Source: an uncultured Eubacteriales bacterium
GTDB lineage: Bacteria > Bacillota > Clostridia > Christensenellales > Aristaeellaceae
DNA: 48,266 nt
NCBI GenBank assembly: GCA_900320085.1
Contig: ONRC01000018.1
Location: forward strand, 1 to 48,266
Reading direction: 5' to 3'
The position numbers and the translations under genes are program-made. Within the stretch, counting starts at the first letter, position 1, and each line of letters starts with the position of its first letter. Positions 33,134 through 41,423 of the stretch are shown one piece after another. The notes below the pieces were generated by a model. The model had not been told where the DNA came from. It did no database searches and was given only the letters and a program-made list of their open reading frames with translations.

Positions 33134-33874
33134 TCAGTACGCTCCGTTCCCGGCGTTTTCCACGGGAGTAAGCGGCTGGTCGGTGAGGGTGCCTTCCTCC
33201 AGGCGCTTCTTGGCTTCCTCCATGATCTTGACGGTAGCGGACACGCCGCAACGGGTGGCCCCGGCGTTGCGGCAGGCCAGCACCATGTCCAGCGTGCGGA
33301 TGCCGCCGGAAGCCTTGACCCGCACCTTGTCCGACACGGCGGCGCGCATCAGTTGCACGTCGGCCACCGTGGCCCCGGCGGAGCCGTAGCCCGTGGAGGT
33401 TTTCACAAAGTCCGCGCCCGCGGCTTCGCTCAGGCGGCAGGCCAATTTCTTCTGCTCCTCGTTCAGGTAGCAGGTTTCCAGGATAACCTTCAGGATGGCG
33501 TCGCGATTATGGGCCTTCTGGGCCAGCTGGGCGATTTCGTCCTGCACATAGGCGGCATCGCCATGCAGCAGCCGACCGATATTCAGCACCATGTCCAGCT
33601 CCTGGCATCCATCGTCCAGAGCCTTTTCTGCCTCAAACACTTTGACGCTCGTGTGGTGCGCGCCATGCGGGAAGCCGATCACCGTGCAGGGCTTGACCCC
33701 GCTGCTGCTGAGCAGCTTGACCACCAGCGGCATATCCCCCGGCCGGGCGCAGACCGTGGCGGTATCATATTGCAGGGCAACATCGCAGCCCTTGCGGATG
33801 TCGTCCTCCGTCAGAAAGGGCTGCAGGGTGGAATGATCCAGGGTCTTGGCAATGTCATACAGGGTAATGGACAT
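33134..33874 (-). CDS. deoC: Deoxyribose-phosphate aldolase
   Basis: The start at 33874 (MSITLYDIAKTLDHS) has a perfect AGGAGG 7 bases upstream; the open frame continues to 33988 through the flanking repeat, which is not coding. The 246-residue class I aldolase has the Schiff-base region VKTSTGYGSAGAT near 160 and the second lysine block VRVKASGGIRT near 190. It cleaves 2-deoxyribose 5-phosphate to acetaldehyde and glyceraldehyde 3-phosphate in nucleoside breakdown. No other nucleoside gene is adjacent. A heptad inverted repeat lies directly upstream (33944-34035). Confidence 0.95.
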   Translation of the reverse strand: MSITLYDIAKTLDHSTLQPFLTEDDIRKGCDVALQYDTATVCARPGDMPLVVKLLSSSGVKPCTVIGFPHGAHHTSVKVFEAEKALDDGCQELDMVLNIGRLLHGDAAYVQDEIAQLAQKAHNRDAILKVILETCYLNEEQKKLACRLSEAAGADFVKTSTGYGSAGATVADVQLMRAAVSDKVRVKASGGIRTLDMVLACRNAGATRCGVSATVKIMEEAKKRLEEGTLTDQPLTPVENAGNGAY

Positions 33875-33943
33875 GCGATCCCTCCTTCTCTGTTTGAGTG
33901 TAGTTTTTCCATTTAGAAAAAACTTGAAAAAAGTAAGAGAGCA

Positions 33944-34035
33944 CAGAGTGCAGAGTACAGAGTGCAGATGAGTTAGTTTACCAATCATGGATTTTGATAG
34001 TTGGTAGTCAATATGAATCTGTACTCTGCACTCTG
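33944..34035. repeat. Heptad-built inverted repeat D (upstream of deoC)
   Basis: The left arm is CAGAGTG, CAGAGTA, CAGAGTG, CAGATGA; the right arm is the reverse complement of CAGAGTG, CAGAGTA, CAGATTC. The core 33944-33961 against 34018-34035 is a perfect 18-bp match. The loop is 56 bases and holds a small CCAA/TTGG pairing. Confidence 0.85.
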
Positions 34036-34084
34036 CACACTATAAAATTCGCAATCAAGTGTCTTTTATGTTTCAGTTATCCGC

Positions 34085-34732
34085 TTACTTCCCCTTACAG
34101 TATTTCCCCACATACGCCTTCGCCAATTCATATTCCTCCGGCGGCAGGCGCAGCACGAGGGGGGCGATATGGGGGGTATGGTAGAGGGCGATCACGGCCC
34201 TCGCGGGGCGGTACTGCACCTGGGCCACGTCCTTCCACAGCAGGTGGCGTTCCTGGCTTAAGTGCACCACGGACCCGTCCTGCTGGGGCACGTTCTTGCT
34301 GGGGTCGGCGCTTTGCAGTCGGGCCCAGCTCTTCCACTTCTGCGGCCCGTGCCAGGTGCGCAGGTGCGCGCCCTGGGCGTCCAGCTTGAACACGTCCACC
34401 TCCTGCCCCTGCAAAAGCAGGAACAGCAGCGTGACCGCCATGCCCACGGGCACCAGCGCCAGGATCATCCGGGGCAGGGAGCCGCGGAACAGCACGCCTG
34501 CCGCTTCTCCCCCATTGACCGCGGCCTCCATGCCGAACACCACCGCCATCAGCAGCAGCGAGGCGGAGGACAGCGCGATCAGCGCGGCGCGCCACACGCG
34601 CCCGTCCATGACGGGATTGGAAGCGATGCTCCACTGATCCATCTGGGCGGACACGGCGGCGCGCTTGCCGCAGCCGGTGCAGGTATCGCCGGGGCTTTCC
34701 AGGTTGCAGCGTTTACAGTAGCTGTAGATCAT
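34085..34732 (-). CDS. Zinc-ribbon membrane protein of unknown function
   Basis: The 215-residue product starts with a short zinc ribbon (YCKRCNLESPGDTCTGCGKR). Two transmembrane helices (ALIALSSASLLLMAVVFGM and MILALVPVGMAVTLLFLLL) follow, and then a soluble C-terminal domain with the look of a PH-like or YdbT-like fold (DAQGAHLRTWHGPQKWKS, HLLWKDVAQVQYRPARAVI). No family was recognised with confidence. Its ATG overlaps the gpmI stop (34732-34729), so it is translated after gpmI on the same message. The ribbon plus two helices suggests a membrane sensor or scaffold, but this is inference. Confidence 0.7.
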   Translation of the reverse strand: MIYSYCKRCNLESPGDTCTGCGKRAAVSAQMDQWSIASNPVMDGRVWRAALIALSSASLLLMAVVFGMEAAVNGGEAAGVLFRGSLPRMILALVPVGMAVTLLFLLLQGQEVDVFKLDAQGAHLRTWHGPQKWKSWARLQSADPSKNVPQQDGSVVHLSQERHLLWKDVAQVQYRPARAVIALYHTPHIAPLVLRLPPEEYELAKAYVGKYCKGK

Positions 34733-36273
34733 TCAATCAGGCTCTTTCCGGTCATTTCCTTGGGTACCTCCACGCCCATGCTGGTGAGCATGGTGGGCGC
34801 GATGTCGGCCAGCCGTCCGCCGGAGCGCAGGGACTTTCCGATCAGCGCTTCGTCGCAGGCGATGAAGGGCACGGGATTGGTGGTGTGGGCGGTGAAAGGT
34901 TCCTTGGTGATGGGGTCGATCATCTGGTCGGCGTTGCCGTGGTCGGCGGTCACGAAGGCGCGGCCGCCCTTCTTGATGATTTCATTCACCAGCATCGCCA
35001 CGTCCTTGTCGATTTCCCGCACGGCTTCGATGGCGGCGGGGATGACGCCGGTGTGGCCCACCATGTCGCAGTTGGCGTAGTTGAGGATCATCACGTCGTA
35101 CTTGCCGCTGTCGATGAGGTCCAGGGCTTTGCGGGTCACTTCGGGGGCGCTCATTTCGGGCTTCATATCAAAAGTGGCCACCTTGGGGGAATCGATCAGG
35201 AAGCGCTCTTCCCCGGCGTTGGGGGCTTCCACGCCGCCGTTGAAGAAGAAGGTCACATGGGCGTACTTCTGGGTTTCGGCGATGTGCGCCTGGGTCATGC
35301 CCAGCTTGGCCAGGTATTCGCCCAGGGTGTTTTCCAGGGTTTCGGGGGGATTCACGACTCTCAGGCCGGTGAAGGTTTCGTCATACTGGGTCATCGAAAC
35401 GTACTGCACGGGGATGAAGCCCTTCTTGCGCTGGAAGCCGGTAAAGTCGGGCATGATGAAGGCGCGGGTCATCTGGCGCGCGCGGTCTGGGCGGAAGTTA
35501 AAGAAGATCATGCTGTCGCCGGGTTCCACGGTGGTCAGGGGCTTTCCGTCCTTTTCGATCACGGTGGGGAGCATGAATTCGTCGGTCTTGCCGTTATCAT
35601 AGCTGTGCTGAATGGCGTCCACAGGATCGCTCTCCCGCACACCCTCGCCCATCACGATGGCGTCGTAGCCCTTTTCCACGCGGTCCCAAATGTTGTCGCG
35701 GTCCATGCCCCAGAAGCGGCCCTGGATGGACGCCACCTGGCCCACGCCGATTTCCTTCATCTTGGCGACCAGCTGGCGCATATAGTCGATGGCGGAGGTA
35801 GGCGGCACGTCGCGGCCGTCCAGATAGCAGTGGACAAATACTTTGCTCAGGCCCCGCTTTTTCGCCATTTCCAGCAGGGCGTACAGGTGGGTGATATGGC
35901 TGTGCACGCCGCCGTCGGACAGCAGGCCCATCATATGCAGCGTGCCGCCGTTCTGCTTCACGGTGTCCATAGCCCAGATGAGGGGCTCTTTTTCAAAAAA
36001 TACGCCGTCCTGAATATCCTTGGTGATGCGGGTCAGCTCCTGATACACGATGCGGCCCGCGCCCATGTTCAAATGGCCCACTTCGCTGTTGCCCATCTGA
36101 CCGTCCGGCAGGCCCACGTCCATGCCGCTGGCGCCCAGCTGGGTGTGGGGATAGCGCGCCTTTAGCCGGTCCAGCTCCGGGGTGCCCGCCATATAAATCG
36201 CGTTGCCCTCGTGGTTGGGGTTGATGCCGAAGCCGTCCATGATGATCAGGGCCGTCATTTTCTTGTCCATCAT
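34729..36273 (-). CDS. gpmI: 2,3-bisphosphoglycerate-independent phosphoglycerate mutase
   Basis: The start at 36273 (MMDKKMTALIIMDGFG) has AAAGGAG 5 bases upstream; one codon later is equally possible. The 514-residue enzyme interconverts 3- and 2-phosphoglycerate using two Mn2+ ions. Metal and catalytic motifs are present: MDGFG near 11, the phospho-Ser in GQMGNSEVGHLN near 62, HCYLDGRDVPP near 150, FFNFRPDRARQM near 257, YANCDMVGHTG near 400 and TADHGNAD near 440. Length and order match GpmI. It has its own promoter and a 5'-terminal hairpin. Confidence 0.96.
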   Translation of the reverse strand: MMDKKMTALIIMDGFGINPNHEGNAIYMAGTPELDRLKARYPHTQLGASGMDVGLPDGQMGNSEVGHLNMGAGRIVYQELTRITKDIQDGVFFEKEPLIWAMDTVKQNGGTLHMMGLLSDGGVHSHITHLYALLEMAKKRGLSKVFVHCYLDGRDVPPTSAIDYMRQLVAKMKEIGVGQVASIQGRFWGMDRDNIWDRVEKGYDAIVMGEGVRESDPVDAIQHSYDNGKTDEFMLPTVIEKDGKPLTTVEPGDSMIFFNFRPDRARQMTRAFIMPDFTGFQRKKGFIPVQYVSMTQYDETFTGLRVVNPPETLENTLGEYLAKLGMTQAHIAETQKYAHVTFFFNGGVEAPNAGEERFLIDSPKVATFDMKPEMSAPEVTRKALDLIDSGKYDVMILNYANCDMVGHTGVIPAAIEAVREIDKDVAMLVNEIIKKGGRAFVTADHGNADQMIDPITKEPFTAHTTNPVPFIACDEALIGKSLRSGGRLADIAPTMLTSMGVEVPKEMTGKSLIE

Positions 36274-36299
36274 TTTATCTCCTTTGCAAATCAATTCCA

Positions 36300-36323
36300 T
36301 AAAAGCGGGCAAATTGCCCTTTT
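36300..36323 (-). promoter_or_regulatory. 5'-leader hairpin of gpmI
   Basis: On the minus strand AAAAGGGCAA and TTGCCC-gc-TTTT form a stem at, or within a few bases of, the predicted transcript start. It could protect the 5' end or act as a weak leader terminator. Confidence 0.45.
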
Positions 36324-36326
36324 AAT

Positions 36327-36355
36327 ATTATATCCGAAAGAATGCTTTCCTTCAA
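36327..36355 (-). promoter_or_regulatory. Promoter for gpmI
   Basis: On the minus strand TTGAAG (36355-36350), a 17-base spacer and a perfect TATAAT (36332-36327). Confidence 0.75.
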
Positions 36356-36380
36356 GCCTTTTTCCGGGGAAAAATCAAGA

Positions 36381-37268
36381 TCAGAACGCCGACAAATACA
36401 GCGTTCCGTCCTCGCCGCTCATGTCCAGGGCATAGTGGCAAAGGGTGCCGTCCTCGTCCACAAAAGAAACGCCGTTATTGGGGATGTCGCCATAGAACGC
36501 CAGGCGCACGCGAATCGGCTGATCGGGCGTCAACGCTTCCTGGGCGTACAATGTTTCTGTGTTGAAAGAAAAGGAATCATTGGCTTCATCATAGGTCATT
36601 TCCAGATCGAGCACTTCAAAGTTCGTCACAGGCCGCCGGGCGGAAAACATGACCCAGACACTGTATTCATCGTCACTGACGAAGACGGAAGGAAGCGCTT
36701 CCTGATCCTCTCCGTCTTCCACGCGGACAGCGGGCAGCGGGCCGAAGGTGATGGTTTGCAGCACGCCGTACAGCCTCCGGCCCAGGCCCTCCATGGCTTC
36801 CATGGGGCAAACGATCAAAGCGGGCGCCCATTTTTCCCCATCGGCAATCACGTAATATTCCCTGTTCAGCATCGTGCTGTAATCGGCCTTCGCAAAGCCG
36901 GTCAAAGCCGCGCCGCCCTCCGTTCGGTCTGCTTCGTAATCCGATTCAGGGATTCCGCCGTCCATGGCCTGCAAGTATTCCAGGCCCGTTTTCATGGCGG
37001 AATCCGGCAGCATGAAGTCCATGGAAGCAGGAGCAAATTCTTCTTTTGCAGTCACACAGATATTCGTGACCTCGTTATTGTTGACCGTTTCAATCACGTC
37101 AAACGTTTCCGCGTCATACCAGAAAGAAAAGCCCCAGGGTGTTTCATACAGCGTTTCGGTAATGGGTTCGGCTTCCCCTTCCAGGTAAACCACGCCCTGC
37201 CGCGTTTCGGCGCAGGCGGCGCACACCATCATCATCACGATCAAACATGACAGTATCCATCGTTTCAT
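36381..37268 (-). CDS. Secreted protein of unknown function
   Basis: The 295-residue product has a signal peptide (MKRWILSCLIVMMMVCAACA) with an A-C-A cleavage site rather than a clean lipobox. The mature part is acidic, with strands such as TPWGFSFWYDAETFDVIETV near 44 and NREYYVIADGEKWAPALIV near 134. The N-terminal segment (YLEGEAEPITETLYETPWG) resembles domains found in other exported Clostridia proteins of unknown role. No catalytic motif was seen. A GGAGGAATG run precedes the ATG. It lies between gpmI and the isocitrate dehydrogenase gene but is separated from the latter by a terminator. Confidence 0.7.
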   Translation of the reverse strand: MKRWILSCLIVMMMVCAACAETRQGVVYLEGEAEPITETLYETPWGFSFWYDAETFDVIETVNNNEVTNICVTAKEEFAPASMDFMLPDSAMKTGLEYLQAMDGGIPESDYEADRTEGGAALTGFAKADYSTMLNREYYVIADGEKWAPALIVCPMEAMEGLGRRLYGVLQTITFGPLPAVRVEDGEDQEALPSVFVSDDEYSVWVMFSARRPVTNFEVLDLEMTYDEANDSFSFNTETLYAQEALTPDQPIRVRLAFYGDIPNNGVSFVDEDGTLCHYALDMSGEDGTLYLSAF

Positions 37269-37341
37269 GTTTCATTCCTCCTTTACTGTTTTCGATTGTA
37301 TTATACCGCATAATGATTCCAAGTGCAATGAACGGACATGT

Positions 37342-37368
37342 AAAAAGCCTTCCCTGGCAGGGGAAGGC
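37342..37368 (-). terminator. Intrinsic terminator after the isocitrate dehydrogenase gene
   Basis: The minus strand shows GCCTTCCC, loop CTGCCA, GGGAAGGC, then TTTTTA. Confidence 0.9.
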
Positions 37369-37387
37369 AAGCTGACGGTCAGAATGA

Positions 37388-38515
37388 TTACAGCGCTTGG
37401 AGCAGGGCGTCGCCATATTCCTGGCAGGTATGGCCTTCCGTGGTCGTTCCGACGGGACAAACCTTAGCGGCGGTGTCGATGTCGTTGGAGAGCTTTTCCG
37501 CCTTCTCCGGCATGCCGATGTGGCGCAGCAGCATGACAGCCGCCCGCAGGATGCTTTCCGGATTGGCGTAATCGCCCATGCCGCGGGCGATCATGCGGGG
37601 GGCGGAGCCGTGAATGGCCTCGAACATGGCGTAGCGGTCGCCGGTGTTGGCGCTGCCAGCGGTGCCCACGCCGCCCTGAATCTGGGCCGCTTCGTCCGTC
37701 AGGATATCGCCGTAGAGGTTGGGCATCACGAACACCTGCAATTGGCTGCGCATGGCGGGCTTGAGCAGGTTGGCGCTCATGATGTCGATAAAGTATTCGT
37801 CGGCCTGGATTTCCGGATACTCGGCGGCGACTTCCCGGCACAGGATGGAGAACATACCGTCGGTCTTTTTCATGATGTTGGACTTGGTGACGATGGCGAC
37901 ATGGTTTTTGCCGTTCTTCCGGGCATATTCAAAGGCCGCCCGGGCGATGCGCTTTGTGCCTGCCACGGTGGTCACCTTGAAATCCATGGTCAGCAGGCCG
38001 GGAATCTCAATGCCCTTGCCGCCGATGGCATATTCGCCCTCGGTGTTTTCCCGGAAGAACATCCAGTCGATCCCCTGCTCGGGCACGCTGACGGGCCGCA
38101 CGTTGGCGAACAGATCCAATTCCCGGCGCAGGGCCACGTTGGCGCTTTCCAGCAGTTCGCCGCCGGAGGGGGTGGTGGTGGGGCCTTTGAGCAGCACGTC
38201 GCAGGCCTTGATTTCCGCCAGCACGTCGTCCGGCACGGCCTTGCCCACGGCCAGCCGGTTTTCAATGGTCAGGCCCTCGATGGTGCGCAGCTCGATCTTC
38301 CCCGCAGCGATTTCGTCCTTCAGCAGCGCTTTGAGCGCACGCTCCGCCTGGGCCGTGATGATGGGGCCGATGCCATCGCCGCCCACGACGCCGATGACCG
38401 TTTTATCCTTCTTTTCCAGAGGAGCCTGGTTGTTCAGCTTTTCTGCCCGCTCCACCTGGGAAAGCAGCAATTCCCGATAATGATTGACCGCCTGGTCGAT
38501 GGCTTCCTGATACAT
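37388..38515 (-). CDS. Isocitrate/isopropylmalate dehydrogenase family, probably NAD-type isocitrate dehydrogenase
   Basis: The 375-residue product has the beta-decarboxylating dehydrogenase fold: GVVGGDGIGP near 42, the substrate loop GGELLESANVALRRELDLF near 118, FFRENTEGEYA near 154, the Mg2+-binding NLYGDILTDEAAQIQGGVG near 268, and the cofactor loop EAIHGSAPRMIARG near 298. The S-x-N-x-x-L-R-R pattern in the substrate loop favours isocitrate over isopropylmalate. An N-terminal extension of about 38 residues precedes the fold. Being third in an operon with a Re-citrate synthase supports conversion of isocitrate to 2-oxoglutarate. AGGAGG lies 9 bases upstream. Confidence 0.88.
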   Translation of the reverse strand: MYQEAIDQAVNHYRELLLSQVERAEKLNNQAPLEKKDKTVIGVVGGDGIGPIITAQAERALKALLKDEIAAGKIELRTIEGLTIENRLAVGKAVPDDVLAEIKACDVLLKGPTTTPSGGELLESANVALRRELDLFANVRPVSVPEQGIDWMFFRENTEGEYAIGGKGIEIPGLLTMDFKVTTVAGTKRIARAAFEYARKNGKNHVAIVTKSNIMKKTDGMFSILCREVAAEYPEIQADEYFIDIMSANLLKPAMRSQLQVFVMPNLYGDILTDEAAQIQGGVGTAGSANTGDRYAMFEAIHGSAPRMIARGMGDYANPESILRAAVMLLRHIGMPEKAEKLSNDIDTAAKVCPVGTTTEGHTCQEYGDALLQAL

Positions 38516-38540
38516 GGTTGATTCCCTCCTCGGTTTTATC

Positions 38541-39188
38541 TTATTGCACGATCGCCCGTTTCAGGATGCTGTCCCGGGCATTCTGGACGTGCAGGATGGT
38601 CAGTTTTTCCGCGGTGACGCCGTCATGGGCAGCGATGGCTTCGTAAATCGCCCGGTGTTCCTCCAGGGATTTTTGGGCACGGCTCTGGGCGGACACGGAA
38701 ACGCGGCGGTATTTCACCAGCTTCCGGTGCAGCGGCTCCAGGGTGTCCTGCATGGAATGGCTGCCGCAGAGGGCGTAGATGGTCTGGTGGAACTGGCTGT
38801 CGGCGTTTTTGATGCTCTCCGGGTCCTGCTTCTGGGTGTAAAACTCCTGCAAATCCAGGGTTTCTTTCAGCGACCGGATGCCCGCCTCATCGGCGCGCTC
38901 CGCCGCCCAGCGGGCCGCCAGGCCCTCCAGCCGCAGGCGGATTTCGCAAATATCGGAAATATCGTCCCGGGAAATGCCGACGACCTTCATGCCCTTGCTG
39001 GTGGGCTCGATGATGTGCTCCTGTTCCAGGCGGCGCAGGGCCTCCCGGATGGGGGTGCGGCTGACGTGAAGCTGCTCGCTCAGCTTCATTTCCGTCAGCA
39101 CTTCGTCCCGCCCGTACACGCCGGAGAGAATGTCCCGCTCCAGTTCTTCAAACACCTGATCGGCGATGGAAATCATTTTATGCTCCAT
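38541..39188 (-). CDS. GntR family transcriptional regulator, FCD type
   Basis: The 215-residue product has an N-terminal GntR winged helix (MKLSEQLHVSRTPIREALRRL near 33) and an all-helical FCD domain. The FCD metal/ligand positions are visible in ICEIRLRLEG near 80, ADSQFHQTIY near 129, EEHRAIYEAIAAHD near 176 and LHVQNARDSI near 200. FCD regulators bind small carboxylates. It is located between the Re-citrate synthase and isocitrate dehydrogenase genes with spacers of 19 and 25 bases, so it is probably autoregulated and responds to a citrate-branch intermediate. An operator-like palindrome lies at 40608-40619. A start 4 codons later is also possible. Confidence 0.92.
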   Translation of the reverse strand: MEHKMISIADQVFEELERDILSGVYGRDEVLTEMKLSEQLHVSRTPIREALRRLEQEHIIEPTSKGMKVVGISRDDISDICEIRLRLEGLAARWAAERADEAGIRSLKETLDLQEFYTQKQDPESIKNADSQFHQTIYALCGSHSMQDTLEPLHRKLVKYRRVSVSAQSRAQKSLEEHRAIYEAIAAHDGVTAEKLTILHVQNARDSILKRAIVQ

Positions 39189-39207
39189 GGTGATGCTTCT
39201 CCTTTTC

Positions 39208-40584
39208 TTACAGCCTGTGCAGGCGTCCGTTTGTCAGTTCTTCGATCTTCGTTTCCATTTCGTTGTTGGACAGCGACGCCTGACGGCCCGCGTCAAACTG
39301 CTCGTCGATCCAGGCTTTGAGCTGAACCACCAGCGGGTCCTGCTTGGACACGGCTTCGTTGGCGGAGAGCTGGTAGTTTTCGTTGATCCAGTAGGCGATG
39401 CCCGCCAGGCCGGAGGTCTTGGAAATCATGACGGAGGCAGGGCGGTTCAGCAGCTTCTTGGTGTTGAAGATGTTGTAGATTTCTTCATCCTTGAGCAGGC
39501 CGTCCGCGTGGATGCCGGCCCGGGTGACGTTGAAGTTGCGGCCCACGAAGGGGGTCATGGGCGGAATCTTGTAGCCCATTTCCCTGGAGAAATACTGGGC
39601 GATCTCGGTGATCACGGTGGGGTCCATGCCGTCCAGGGACCCGCGCAGAGATCCGTACTCAAACACCATGGCTTCCAGCGGGATATTGCCCGTGCGTTCG
39701 CCGATACCAAGCAGCGAGCAGTTCACCGCGCACGCGCCATACAGCCAGGCGGTGGAGGCGTTGGCGACGGCCTTGTAAAAATCGTTGTGGCCGTGCCATT
39801 CCAGGTATTCGCTCTGCACGTCGGAATAGTGCTGCAGGCCGTAGATGATGCCCGGCACACTGCGCGGCAGGGCGACCTCGGGATAGGGCACGCCGTAGCC
39901 CATGGTGTCGCAGGCGCGGATGCGGACGGGGATGCCCGCGTCCTGGCTCATCTTCATCAGCTCGTTGACGAAGGGCACCACAAAGCCGTAGAAGTCCGCC
40001 CGGGTGATGTCCTCCAGGTGGCACCGGGGCATGACGCCCGCTTCAAAGGCCAGGGCCACGGTTTCCAGGTATTTCTTCATGGCCTGGCTGCGGGTCAGCT
40101 TCATCTTTTTAAAAATATGGTAGTCGCTGCTGGATACCAGGATACCCGTCTCCCGGATGCCCAGATCCTTGACCAGTTTAAAATCTTCCTTGGTCGCGCG
40201 AATCCAGGTGGTGATTTCCGGGAATTTGAGGCCCAGATCCTGGCACCGGGCCACGGCCTCCCGGTCTTTCTTGCTGTAAATGAAAAACTCGGTCTGCCGG
40301 ATGATGCCGTAAGGACCGCCCAGCTTGCTCATCAGCTTATACAGCTCCACGATCTGATCGACCGTATAAGGATCGACGGACTGCTGGCCGTCGCGGAAGG
40401 AGGTATCCGAAATCCAAATTTCCTCCGGCATGCCCATGGGCACGCGGCGATGGTTAAAAGGCACCTTGGGAACGGATTCATAATCATAAATATCACGATA
40501 CAGATTCGGTTCCGCCACGTCCTGCAAAGCGTAGCGATAATTCTTTTGCTCCAATAAGTTTGTTTTCGGGGAAATCTCCAGCAT
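39208..40584 (-). CDS. Re-type citrate synthase (HMGL/isopropylmalate synthase family)
   Basis: The start at 40584 (MLEISPKTNLLEQKNY) has GGAG at two positions just upstream; the frame continues to 40629 without a ribosome site. The 458-residue product matches Clostridium kluyveri Re-citrate synthase from memory along its length: EPNLYRDIYDYESVPKVPFN near 25, ISDTSFRDGQQS near 57, CHLEDITRADFYGFV near 188, CDTMGYGVPYPEVALPRSVP near 223, LEWHGHNDFYKAVANASTAW near 256 and NVTRAGIHADGLLKDEEIYN near 348. It condenses oxaloacetate with acetyl-CoA with Re-face stereochemistry and needs a divalent metal (H-x-H in EWHGHND). It is the anaerobe's entry to citrate, and here it is the first gene of a three-gene unit with GntR and isocitrate dehydrogenase. 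Confidence 0.92.
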   Translation of the reverse strand: MLEISPKTNLLEQKNYRYALQDVAEPNLYRDIYDYESVPKVPFNHRRVPMGMPEEIWISDTSFRDGQQSVDPYTVDQIVELYKLMSKLGGPYGIIRQTEFFIYSKKDREAVARCQDLGLKFPEITTWIRATKEDFKLVKDLGIRETGILVSSSDYHIFKKMKLTRSQAMKKYLETVALAFEAGVMPRCHLEDITRADFYGFVVPFVNELMKMSQDAGIPVRIRACDTMGYGVPYPEVALPRSVPGIIYGLQHYSDVQSEYLEWHGHNDFYKAVANASTAWLYGACAVNCSLLGIGERTGNIPLEAMVFEYGSLRGSLDGMDPTVITEIAQYFSREMGYKIPPMTPFVGRNFNVTRAGIHADGLLKDEEIYNIFNTKKLLNRPASVMISKTSGLAGIAYWINENYQLSANEAVSKQDPLVVQLKAWIDEQFDAGRQASLSNNEMETKIEELTNGRLHRL

Positions 40585-40607
40585 GTGTCTCCTGCTCCTT
40601 TCTGGAT

Positions 40608-40619
40608 TTGTGTATACAA
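40608..40619. promoter_or_regulatory. Candidate GntR/FCD operator upstream of the Re-citrate synthase gene
   Basis: TTGTGTATACAA contains the perfect 8-bp palindrome TGTATACA, with TTGT and ACAA half-sites as seen in operators of several FCD regulators. It lies 24 bases upstream of the start codon. Confidence 0.45.
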
Positions 40620-40802
40620 TTGTACTCAAGGATCGGTATTCTGTAAAGCATAATACAGGAAAAGTACAAAACGCATTTTGTTTTTCTGCATACAGAAAAA
40701 GAGGGATGGATGCCGCGCTATCTCCCTTGTTTTAGGAATCACTTCATTAAATGATGTTTGCTGGACCGCTTCCGATCAGCAAATATTTCCCTATGATAAT
40801 TC

Positions 40803-40839
40803 ATCGCCTCCCTGCGCACAATAGCCGCGAGGAGGCGAT
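40803..40839 (+). promoter_or_regulatory. Hairpin enclosing the ribosome binding site of the YhcN-like gene
   Basis: ATCGCCTCC (40803-40811) is the exact complement of GGAGGCGAT (40831-40839), with an inner GCG/CGC pair. The 3' arm is the ribosome site of the gene starting at 40845, so folding would hide it. Confidence 0.7.
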
Positions 40840-40844
40840 TTGCT

Positions 40845-41423
40845 ATGAAAAAGACGCTTTTGATTCTGATGCTGACATTGGCGGCGGCGCTGCTGCTGAC
40901 CGGCTGCGCCAGCAGCGCGGACACGCTGCCGTCCCCCACGCCTGGAACCGGCAACGGCATGATCCAGCCGTTGGTCCCTGACATGAACGGCAGCAATAAC
41001 GGCACAGGCATGACCCCCGGCCAAATGACCGCCACGCCCGCGGGCACTGCGGAACCGCTGAACAACGGAAACACGGTGACCGTGGAGAACGCGCAGCAGG
41101 CAGCCCAAGCCATGAAGGAAGCCGTAATGAAGCTGAGCGAAGTGGACGAAGCCTGGGTCGTACCCATGGGCGATACCGCGCTGGTGGGCGTCAGGTTTGA
41201 CAGCCAGTATCAGGGCGGGGCGGATGACCGGCTGAAAAAGATGGTGCTGACCCGGGTGCAGAGCGTGGACAAGGCCTTCACCAAGGTGGCCGTGACGGAC
41301 AACGCCGCGCTGGTCACCGGCATCCAGGCGCTGGCCGACACGCTGAAAGGCGCGTCCTCGCTGGACGACGTGAACACCAAGGCGGAGGACATGCTCAAGC
41401 AATTGACGGTGTATTCCGAATGA
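40845..41423 (+). CDS. YhcN/YlaJ-type sporulation lipoprotein
   Basis: The 192-residue product has a lipoprotein signal peptide with lipobox LLTGC at about residue 21. A Pro/Thr/Asn/Gly-rich linker runs to about 75, followed by a YhcN/YlaJ-like domain: VDEAWVVPMGDTALVGVRFD near 101, then LKKMVLTRVQSVDKAFTKVA. In Bacillus these lipoproteins are made during sporulation and found in spore membranes. GAGGAGG lies 9 bases before the ATG but inside a hairpin. The next gene overlaps its stop by 4 bases. This is the best sporulation marker in the window besides CotH. Confidence 0.8.
   Translation: MKKTLLILMLTLAAALLLTGCASSADTLPSPTPGTGNGMIQPLVPDMNGSNNGTGMTPGQMTATPAGTAEPLNNGNTVTVENAQQAAQAMKEAVMKLSEVDEAWVVPMGDTALVGVRFDSQYQGGADDRLKKMVLTRVQSVDKAFTKVAVTDNAALVTGIQALADTLKGASSLDDVNTKAEDMLKQLTVYSE

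Noticed and set aside
34885..36165. Plus-strand frame of 426 codons opposite gpmI
   Set aside because: It is a shadow of gpmI, whose motifs are complete.
39208..40584. Homocitrate synthase or 2-isopropylmalate synthase
   Set aside because: The family is shared, but the N-terminal NLYRDIYDYESVPKVPFN-type block and the isocitrate dehydrogenase neighbour fit Re-citrate synthase better; no lysine or leucine genes are nearby.
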